A stretch of 29,329 nt of DNA from the NCBI GenBank assembly GCA_044222685.1, contig JBGAMU010000046.1, positions 1-29,329 on the forward strand, read 5' to 3'. A program made the position numbers and the translations under genes. Positions within the stretch are counted from its first letter, which is position 1; each line of letters opens with the position of its first letter. The stretch comes from JAEUPI01 sp044222685 (GTDB taxonomy: Bacteria > Pseudomonadota > Gammaproteobacteria > Burkholderiales > Burkholderiaceae_C). The notes under the pieces are model-generated. The model was given only the letters and a program-made list of their open reading frames with translations, did not search any database and was not told the origin of the DNA. Shown here in pieces: positions 23,400-29,329 of this stretch.

Positions 23400-24116
23400 A
23401 TGTGTGGTCGCTACGTCGTCGCCTACGACCCCGATACGCTGGTGTCGGGCTTCAGCCTGACGCGGGTGCAGCCGTTCCCGAAGCGCTGGAACGTTGCGCC
23501 GCAGGCCATGGTGCCGGTGGTCTACGAGACGCGCGACGGCGAGCGCGTCGGCGAGCTGATGCGCTGGGGCCTGGTGCCGCACTGGGCGAAGGACGAATCG
23601 ATCGGCCCGAAGCTGAACAACGCGCGCATCGAGGGCATGGCCGAGAAGCCATCGTTCCGCCAGGCGGTGCGGCGGCGCCGCTGCCTGCTGCCGGCGAGCG
23701 GCTATTACGAGTGGCAGCCGCTCCCGCCGCCCGACGGGCAGACCTCAGCCAAGACGGTCAAGCAGCCCTGGTACATCTCGCCCAAGGCGGCGCCGTTCTT
23801 CGCGATGGCCGGGCTGTTCGAGGCCTGGCGCGCGCCGGGTTCGGACGAGTCGGCGCCGTGGCTGCTCACCTGCTGCGTGATCACCACCGCAGCGAGCCCG
23901 CTGGTCGCGCACATCCACGACCGCATGCCGGTGATGATCGCGCCCGAGCACTGGGCGGCCTGGCTGGCGCGTGCCAACCAGGACCCCGCGACGATGGCGC
24001 CGCTGATGCAGGGCCTGCCCGACAGCGCCGTGCAGGCCTGGCCGGTGTCGCGCGCGGTCAGCCGCTCGAGCAACGAGGGCGAGGCGCTGATCGCCCCGCT
24101 GCCTCAGCTGGCGTAG
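23400..24116 (+). CDS. SRAP/YedK-HMCES family abasic-site-processing protein
   Basis: A 238-residue SOS-response-associated-peptidase family protein. Family members crosslink covalently to abasic sites in single-stranded DNA through Cys2. All catalytic features are visible: MCGRY at the very N-terminus (Cys2), Asn74 in KLNNARIEGM, Glu104 in GYYEW and His173 in HDRMPVM, with MRWGLVPHWAK and RRCLLPASGYYEW as further signatures. Cys2 must be the second residue, which fixes the start at ATG 23400 although the frame is open upstream. Its last 13 bp overlap the convergent lyase gene. Confidence 0.94.
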   Translation: MCGRYVVAYDPDTLVSGFSLTRVQPFPKRWNVAPQAMVPVVYETRDGERVGELMRWGLVPHWAKDESIGPKLNNARIEGMAEKPSFRQAVRRRRCLLPASGYYEWQPLPPPDGQTSAKTVKQPWYISPKAAPFFAMAGLFEAWRAPGSDESAPWLLTCCVITTAASPLVAHIHDRMPVMIAPEHWAAWLARANQDPATMAPLMQGLPDSAVQAWPVSRAVSRSSNEGEALIAPLPQLA

Positions 24117-24961
24117 CGGCGGGCGCTGGCGAGCAGCTCGGGCGTGCCGATGGCGGCATTCAGCCCGTCGAAGTCGAGCATGCGATCGCGCCACGGCGTC
24201 GTGCTGCCATGCGCCTTGAGGCTCGCGAAGTAGCCCTGCAGCGTGTGCGCCACCGCGCGCGCGGTGCCGCCGGGAAAGATGGCGATGCGAAAGCCCCGTG
24301 CCTGCAGTTGCGCGGCCGACTCGATCGGCGTCTGGCCTCCTTCGACCATGTTGGCCAGCAGCGGCACGCGGGCGGCGAAGCGGGCGCAGGCTGCATCCAT
24401 CTGCGCCGGCGTGCGCAGCGCCTCGATGAACAGGCCGTCCACGCCGCAATCGAGGTAGGCCTGGGCCCGCTCGAGCGCGGCGTCGAGCCCCTCGATGGCC
24501 AGCGCATCGGTGCGCGCCAGGATCAGCGTGTCGGCCGACGCCCGTGCGTCGAGCGCGGCGCGCAGCTTGCCGGCCATCTCGGCCGCGGGTATCACCGCCT
24601 TGCCGGCGAGATGGCCGCAGCGTTTGGGGAAGTCCTGGTCCTCGAGCTGGATCATCGCCGCGCCCGCGCGCTCGAAGCCGCGCACCGTGCGCTGCACATT
24701 GACCGCGTTGCCGAAGCCGGTGTCGGCGTCGACGATCACCGGCACGCGCACCCGTTCGGTGATGCGGGCCAGCGTGTCCTCGACCTCGCTGTAGGTCGTG
24801 AGGCCGACGTCGCTGCGCGCCAGCCGCGTGTAGGCGATCGAGGCGCCCGACAGGTACAGCGCCTCGAAACCCGCCTGCTCGGCGAGCAGCGCCGACAGCG
24901 CGTCGTAGACGCCCGGGGCCAGCAGCAGCGGCGGGTTCTGCAGTCGTGCACGCAAGTTCAT
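24104..24961 (-). CDS. Isocitrate lyase/PEP mutase superfamily C-C lyase
   Basis: A 285-residue TIM-barrel enzyme of the isocitrate lyase/PEP mutase superfamily. The Mg site DADTG (78-82), LEDQDFPKRCGH (106-117) with the catalytic Cys115 of true lyases, and LARTDA are intact. The KRCGH form favours cleavage of a 2-hydroxy dicarboxylate (2-methylisocitrate or 2,3-dimethylmalate type) to a 2-oxo acid plus a mono- or dicarboxylate. PEP mutases and phosphonopyruvate hydrolases lack this Cys. As last gene of the operon, overlapping the FAD oxidoreductase by 4 bp and next to a LeuCD-like hydratase, it probably performs the final cleavage. The exact substrate is undetermined. Confidence 0.87.
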   Translation of the reverse strand: MNLRARLQNPPLLLAPGVYDALSALLAEQAGFEALYLSGASIAYTRLARSDVGLTTYSEVEDTLARITERVRVPVIVDADTGFGNAVNVQRTVRGFERAGAAMIQLEDQDFPKRCGHLAGKAVIPAAEMAGKLRAALDARASADTLILARTDALAIEGLDAALERAQAYLDCGVDGLFIEALRTPAQMDAACARFAARVPLLANMVEGGQTPIESAAQLQARGFRIAIFPGGTARAVAHTLQGYFASLKAHGSTTPWRDRMLDFDGLNAAIGTPELLASARRYAS

Positions 24962-26334
24962 CCTGGGTCCTTCGTCAAAGAGTCGGCGATCGCACGCGCC
25001 GCGATGTAGCCGCCGGCCACCGCGCTGAGCAGGCCGTTGCCCGACAGGTAGCCCGCCACGGTGTCGCCCGACACGCCGCGCGCCGCGCCGCCGGCCGCCC
25101 ACAGGTTGGGCAGCAGCGAGCCGTCGCGGCGGCGCACGCGGCAGCTCGCATCGATGTCGAGTCCACCCTGGGTGTGGAACAACGCGCCGGTCACCTTGAC
25201 CGCGTGCCACGGCGGCGACAAGGCACGCTCGAAGCGGCGGCCGAAGCCGTCGGTCACGCCGGGCCCGACGGCGGCCAGCGTCTGCGACAAGGCGCCGGCG
25301 TCACAGCCGATCACCCGCGCCAGCGCCGCGGTGTCGGCTGCCGAACGCAACGCGCCGGCGGACTCGGCGGCGTAGAAGTCGGGGAAGCTGCGCGCGAGCG
25401 CGAGCACCGGTTCGTCGAACACCATCCAGGCCACGCCGCCGGGCTGCGCCAGCACGGCCGCCGCCGCCTCGGAATAACCGGCGCTCTCGTCGTGGAACCG
25501 CTCGCCCTGCGCGTTGACCTGCACGCCGCCGCGCATGATCAACGCCCACGAGATCAGCGCGCCCTGTGGCACCGCCCAGCCGCCGTGGCCCTGGTAGGCG
25601 GTCAGGTCGGCCAGGCCGGCACCGAGCGCGCGCCCGCAGCGGATCGCGCTGCCGTCGTTGCCGACGTGGCCGGCGAACGGCGCGTCGCGCATCGACCCCA
25701 GGTGTTCGGCCACCATCGCCGCGTCGCCGCCGAAGCCGTTGCAGGCGAGCAGCACACGTGCGCAGGCCAGCGACTCGATCCGTCCATCGGGGCGCGCGAG
25801 CCGCAGCCGCTGCACGCATCCGGATCGGTCGGCCTCCAGAGACACCACGCGGGCGTCGCACAGCAGGTCGGCAGCCTGGCGCAGGGCGGCGGCCTCGAGC
25901 GCGGCCATCAGCGCGGCACCCGTGCGCTCGGGCAGCGCATGCATGCGGCGCACCGAGTGCCCGGGGTAGAGAAAGCCATCGAGCAGCTCGAAGGTGATGC
26001 CTTGCCGGGCCAGCAACGCCAGCGCGGGCGCCGACGCCTCGGTGTAGGCGCGCACCAGATGCGGCGCGGCGCGGTCCAGCGACTTGGCGGCGATGTCGGC
26101 CGCGAAGCCCGCGGCGCTGTCGTCGACGCCCGCCTCTTGCTGCCAGCGCGTCGGCGCAGCCGGGATAAAGCCCGACGACAACGCGGTGGAGCCCTGTGGC
26201 CGCCCATCGCGTTCGAGCAGCAGGCAGTCCACGCCAGCCTCGCGCAACGCGATCGCCGCGGTGAGCCCACAGGCACCGGCGCCGACGATGGCCACCGGCA
26301 CCGACGCGTCGCCCGGGGCCCACGCGGCCATCAC
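24958..26334 (-). CDS. FAD-dependent oxidoreductase (fumarate reductase/ketosteroid dehydrogenase-like)
   Basis: A 458-residue cytosolic flavoprotein of the FAD_binding_2 type (PF00890). The N-terminal dinucleotide fold is VAIVGAGACGLTAAIALREAG (about 13-34), followed by STALSSGFIPAA. The substrate-side signatures FHDESAGYSEAAAAVL and the C-terminal NLWAAGGAARGVSGDTVAGYLSGNGLLSA are typical. It is shorter than flavocytochrome fumarate reductases and carries no haem or flavin-attachment module. It likely introduces or reduces a C=C bond next to a carboxyl or keto group. The start is GTG 26334 or the adjacent ATG 26331, 7 bp after the amidohydrolase stop, so the genes are co-translated. Confidence 0.85.
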   Translation of the reverse strand: MMAAWAPGDASVPVAIVGAGACGLTAAIALREAGVDCLLLERDGRPQGSTALSSGFIPAAPTRWQQEAGVDDSAAGFAADIAAKSLDRAAPHLVRAYTEASAPALALLARQGITFELLDGFLYPGHSVRRMHALPERTGAALMAALEAAALRQAADLLCDARVVSLEADRSGCVQRLRLARPDGRIESLACARVLLACNGFGGDAAMVAEHLGSMRDAPFAGHVGNDGSAIRCGRALGAGLADLTAYQGHGGWAVPQGALISWALIMRGGVQVNAQGERFHDESAGYSEAAAAVLAQPGGVAWMVFDEPVLALARSFPDFYAAESAGALRSAADTAALARVIGCDAGALSQTLAAVGPGVTDGFGRRFERALSPPWHAVKVTGALFHTQGGLDIDASCRVRRRDGSLLPNLWAAGGAARGVSGDTVAGYLSGNGLLSAVAGGYIAARAIADSLTKDPG

Positions 26335-26341
26335 GGCGGCT

Positions 26342-27832
26342 TCAATCCGTCGGGCGGAACAGGTACTGTCCGCGCGGCTTGCCGACGATGCGCCCGTCGT
26401 CGTAGACGCACTCGCCGCGCAGGAACGTGGTATCGACGCGGGCCGACAACTCCAGCCCTTCGAACGGCGTGTAGCCCTGCGTCGACGGCGACGCCTGGGC
26501 GCGGATGGTCCAGCGCTGCGCCGGATCGACCAGCGCGATGTCAGCGTCGAAGCCGACGTCGATGTCGCCCTTGCGGTTGAGGCCGAAGCGGCGCGCCGGA
26601 TTCCAGCTCGTCACGCGCGCCATCTGGTTGTAGCTCATGCCGCGCCGGCTGCCTTCGCTGACCAGCGCCGGCAGCAGGTACTCGGTGCCGCCGAAGCCGC
26701 TCTTGGCCATCCAGATGTTGCCGAAGTAGCGCTTCGGGATCTTGGTCTCGTGGCGGCAGCAGGCATGGTCGCTGACCACCCAGTCGAGCTCGCCGGCGAG
26801 CAGCGCGTCCCACAGGTACTCGACGTCCTCGCGAGGCCGGATCGGCGGGTTCACCTTGGCCAGCTCGGCGGCCGGGCTCGTCACGTCGAGCATCAGGTGG
26901 CCGATCGTGACCTCGCGGCGGAAGTCGATGTGGGGAAAGACGTCGGCCATCATCAGCGCGGCTTGTACCGCCTTGCGCGAGCTCAGGTGCAGCAGGTTGA
27001 TGTTGGGCAGATTCGTCTCGTGCGCCAGGTAGCTGGCGATGAACACCGCCAGCCCTTCCGAGTGCGGCGGCCGCGACGCGTGGTAGGCCGGCAGCCCCTT
27101 CAGGCCCTTGTTCTTCTCGACCAGCCGGGTGTAGGCCGTCATGATCTCGGCCGTCTCGCAGTGCAGCGACAGCGAGATCTGTTCGGCCTTGTCGGGAAAC
27201 TGCTCGCGCGCCGCCTGGATGCCGCGCATGATGAACTCGAAGTGCGCGAAGTCGTAGCGCTCGTCGGGCCCGATCATCAGGAAGTCGCGCTGCGAATCGC
27301 TGGCGCCGTGCAGGCCGTGCGAGCCGTAGAACATGAAGATCTTGAAGCTGGCCACGCCGTGCTTGGCGATCAGCTGCGGGATCTCCTCGATGTGCGTGCG
27401 GTCCATCGGCGCCAGGTGGAAACCGTAGTCGACGTGGAAACGGCCCTTGGCGGTCTTCAGCACCTCGGGATAGAAATCCTTGTACGGCCCGCCCTTGTTC
27501 AGGTAGTACTGGCCGGTGCGAAAGTAGTTGAGGCTCGACGTCACGCCGCCCATCGCGGCGGCCTGGCTTTCGGTGACGGCGTCCTCGGCCAGCGGCGAGT
27601 AGATGCCGGCATGCATGTGCGCATCCACCACGCCCGGAAACGCCAGCCGGCCGCGCCCGTCGTGCACACGCTTGGCGCGCGCAGCGTCGAGGGCGGGCGC
27701 CACCTGCACGATGCGGCCGTCCTTGATCGCGATGTCGGCCTCGTGCACGGCCTGGCCGTGCGGGCGCACGACACGCACGTTCTTGATCAACAGGTCCGGT
27801 CGTGTCGGCTTCGGCGGGCGGCTTGCGCTCAT
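26342..27832 (-). CDS. Dihydropyrimidinase/hydantoinase-type amidohydrolase
   Basis: A 496-residue amidohydrolase of the cyclic amidase group (COG0044). The binuclear metal site is complete: His72 and His74 (GVVDAHMHAG), Lys164 for carbamylation (ASFKIFMFYG), His224 (LSLHCET), His282 (NLLHLSS) and Asp355 (WVVSDHA). The spacing between the later ligands is near that of hydantoinases. It would hydrolyse a cyclic amide or imide, or an acyclic ureide (allantoinase-like); family sequence alone does not separate these. The frame is open to 28012, but ATG 27832 gives the normal N-terminus (LLIKNVRVVRPHG). It lies 28 bp after the small hydratase subunit. Confidence 0.87.
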   Translation of the reverse strand: MSASRPPKPTRPDLLIKNVRVVRPHGQAVHEADIAIKDGRIVQVAPALDAARAKRVHDGRGRLAFPGVVDAHMHAGIYSPLAEDAVTESQAAAMGGVTSSLNYFRTGQYYLNKGGPYKDFYPEVLKTAKGRFHVDYGFHLAPMDRTHIEEIPQLIAKHGVASFKIFMFYGSHGLHGASDSQRDFLMIGPDERYDFAHFEFIMRGIQAAREQFPDKAEQISLSLHCETAEIMTAYTRLVEKNKGLKGLPAYHASRPPHSEGLAVFIASYLAHETNLPNINLLHLSSRKAVQAALMMADVFPHIDFRREVTIGHLMLDVTSPAAELAKVNPPIRPREDVEYLWDALLAGELDWVVSDHACCRHETKIPKRYFGNIWMAKSGFGGTEYLLPALVSEGSRRGMSYNQMARVTSWNPARRFGLNRKGDIDVGFDADIALVDPAQRWTIRAQASPSTQGYTPFEGLELSARVDTTFLRGECVYDDGRIVGKPRGQYLFRPTD

Positions 27833-27860
27833 GCGGGGTTTCACTCTCGTGGGTGAGGAT

Positions 27861-28472
27861 CTACGTGTCGGCCCGGCGCGGCGCGCCGGCCTGCAGGCGC
27901 TGGCGCAGCTGCGGCAGCAGCCCACCGGCGGCCACCATGTCGAGCAGGAAGGCCGGGATCGGCTCACAGGCCAGCACCGGCGCCTTGGCACCGAGTTCGC
28001 GGCCGCTCGCATCGATCACGCAGCGCAGTTCGCCGGCCGCGACGTCGAACTCGATGCGTTCGCCATCGGCAATGCCGTCGGCGTCACGGCAGGTGATCAG
28101 CAGCAGGCCGACATTGAACGCGTTGCGGAAGAACAAGCCGCCGAACGAGGGCGCGATCACCGCCGCCACCCCCAGGTGCACCAGCGCGGCGGCGGCCTGC
28201 TCACGCGACGAGCCGATGCCGAAGTTAGGTCCGGCCACGATCACGTCACCCGGCCGCACCTCGAGCGCGAAGGTCGGCAGCATCGCCTCCAGGCAATGCT
28301 GCGCGATCACCTCGACGCTGTACTTCATCCACGCACCGGGCGCCAGCGCATCGGTGTCCACGTCGGCCGGCAGCCGCCAGACGCGGCGCCCCGGCGGGCC
28401 GGTCGCATCTCCCGCTGCACGGCGGCCGCGCTGCAGCAGCCCGCCTGTCGGCGATAGCGGCCTGTCGCTCAT
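27861..28472 (-). CDS. Small subunit of a LeuD/dimethylmaleate-hydratase-like enzyme
   Basis: A 203-residue aconitase-superfamily swivel domain protein. LPADVDTDALAPGAWMK and GPNFGIGSSREQAAAAL (substrate-carboxylate binding) followed by GLFFRNAFNVGLLLITC are the family hallmarks. It pairs with the large subunit encoded directly upstream, overlapping by 4 bp (ATGA). The long frame upstream of 28472 is shadow. The N-terminal ~20 residues are an extra, polar Gly/Arg-rich stretch. Because it is in a catabolic operon and no leuB or leuA is visible, a role in leucine synthesis is less likely than hydration of a substituted maleate-type dicarboxylate. Confidence 0.87.
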   Translation of the reverse strand: MSDRPLSPTGGLLQRGRRAAGDATGPPGRRVWRLPADVDTDALAPGAWMKYSVEVIAQHCLEAMLPTFALEVRPGDVIVAGPNFGIGSSREQAAAALVHLGVAAVIAPSFGGLFFRNAFNVGLLLITCRDADGIADGERIEFDVAAGELRCVIDASGRELGAKAPVLACEPIPAFLLDMVAAGGLLPQLRQRLQAGAPRRADT

Positions 28473-29329
28473 CGCGAGCCCTCGGTCTCGCCGTCCCACA
28501 GCACCTCGCGCGGATCGGTGATGCGGCCGCGCAGCGCCGAGGCCGCCACGGTGTAGGGCGAGGCCAGGAAGACCTGCGCGCTGGTCGGCCCCATGCGGCC
28601 CTTGAAGTTGCGCGCGATCGACGCGATCACGGTACTGTCCTCGGGCACCACGCCGCCATAGCCGGCGCACATGCCGCAGGCGCTGGGCAGGATCTCGGCG
28701 CCGGCTTCGAGCAGATGGCGCAGGATGCCCTCGCGCTCGGCGGCCTCGCGGTCGCGCACGCTGGCAGGCGCGACCAGCAGCCGCACCCGCTTGTCGATGT
28801 GATAACCCGCCAGTACGCGCGCCGCGGCGCGCAGGTCGTCGAGCTTGGCACCGGTGCAGGCGCCGATGTAGGCCAGTTGCACCGGCGTCGGCTCGATGTC
28901 GTCGACGTCGCGCGCCAGCGCCGGGCTGTGCGGCAGCGCGATCTGCGGCGCCAGCGTGGAGGCGTCGAAGTTGTGGCGTATGCCGACCGCGTCCTCGTCG
29001 CTGTGCCAGCGCTCGAGCTCGATGTCCTGCGCGCCGGCCTGCCACAGCCAGCTGCGCGTCTCGTCGTCGGGCGCGATCAGGCCGACCTGCGCGCCGAGCT
29101 CGGCGCTCATGTTGGCCAGCGTCATGCGCTCGTTCATCGGCAGCGCCGACACCGCTTCGCCGCAGAACTCCACCGCCTGGTACTGCCCGCCATTCATGCC
29201 GTAGCGGCCGATCATCGCGAGCATCATGTCCTTGGCCGTCACGCCGAAATCGAGCCGCCCGCTCCAGCGCATGAAGATCGTCTGCGGCACGCGCACCCAC
29301 AGCTCGCCGGTGACCAGCACGCCGAGCAT
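28469..29329 (-). CDS. Large subunit of a LeuC/aconitase-like hydro-lyase (5' end outside window)
   Basis: The visible 286 residues are the C-terminal two thirds of an aconitase-superfamily large subunit; the true start lies beyond the window edge, and the ATG at 29329 is an internal Met. All three 4Fe-4S ligands are present: Cys158 in YIGACTGAKLDDLR and Cys218 and Cys221 in SACGMCAGYGG (numbering in the fragment). IGACTGAK replaces the IGSCTN of biosynthetic LeuC, which points to a stand-alone hydratase branch such as dimethylmaleate hydratase or homoaconitase-like enzymes. NFKGRMG and the final domain are normal. It is the first visible gene of the operon and overlaps the small subunit by 4 bp. 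Confidence 0.88.
   Translation of the reverse strand: MLGVLVTGELWVRVPQTIFMRWSGRLDFGVTAKDMMLAMIGRYGMNGGQYQAVEFCGEAVSALPMNERMTLANMSAELGAQVGLIAPDDETRSWLWQAGAQDIELERWHSDEDAVGIRHNFDASTLAPQIALPHSPALARDVDDIEPTPVQLAYIGACTGAKLDDLRAAARVLAGYHIDKRVRLLVAPASVRDREAAEREGILRHLLEAGAEILPSACGMCAGYGGVVPEDSTVIASIARNFKGRMGPTSAQVFLASPYTVAASALRGRITDPREVLWDGETEGSR

Noticed and set aside
24946..27856. Long plus-strand frames (544 and 590 codons) opposite the flavoenzyme and amidohydrolase
   Set aside because: Repetitive Arg/His/Gln/Val composition with no recognisable domain; the minus-strand genes have full catalytic motifs and coupled starts.

Overview
The window is GC-rich throughout, has short intergenic gaps and many ATGA/GTGA start-stop overlaps. 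Its gene content (GstA, pirin, FadH, an SRAP protein, TerC, orphan COG2984-type binding proteins) suggests a betaproteobacterium of the order Burkholderiales. This comes from protein recognition by eye, not from a search. I saw no tRNA, rRNA, insertion sequence, prophage or CRISPR array.

Left part (1-5.7 kb): a doxX-gstA pair; a convergent exported thioredoxin-like protein; a TerC membrane protein; a divergent pair made of an XRE/MmyB-type repressor and a small DUF2834-like membrane protein, with a perfect 17-bp palindrome between them; and a conserved protein with a PD-(D/E)XK-like motif.

Centre (5.7-18.8 kb, all minus strand) is the most interesting part. Eight paralogous periplasmic binding proteins of the PF04392/COG2984 type lie head to tail. 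Each overlaps the next by exactly 4 bp, and no permease or ATPase gene is nearby. They are followed by a dCACHE-HAMP-GAF-GAF histidine kinase, a single-domain response regulator, a response regulator fused to a class III nucleotide cyclase, and a Crp-type regulator that keeps the cyclic-nucleotide-binding signature. I infer a multi-ligand sensing operon: binding proteins to kinase to receiver and cyclase to Crp. The codons for the conserved C-terminal ADEVI(E/Q) motif double as the Shine-Dalgarno sequence of the next gene. The promoter-proximal copy carries an apparent +1 frameshift in a G6 run, and a 33-bp scar of a ninth copy appears to lie just upstream of it.

Right of the array (18.8-24.1 kb): a regulatory-looking region with nested inverted repeats, a small membrane protein, pirin, a DUF427 protein, 2,4-dienoyl-CoA reductase (fadH), two small proteins and an SRAP/YedK-type protein.

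Right end (24.1-29.3 kb, minus strand): a tightly packed catabolic operon with the large (cut by the window edge) and small subunits of a LeuCD/dimethylmaleate-hydratase-like enzyme, a hydantoinase-type amidohydrolase, an FAD-dependent oxidoreductase and an isocitrate-lyase/PEP-mutase-family C-C lyase. Together these could open a cyclic amide or imide and process the resulting dicarboxylate to a 2-oxo acid. The substrate is not evident from the sequence.
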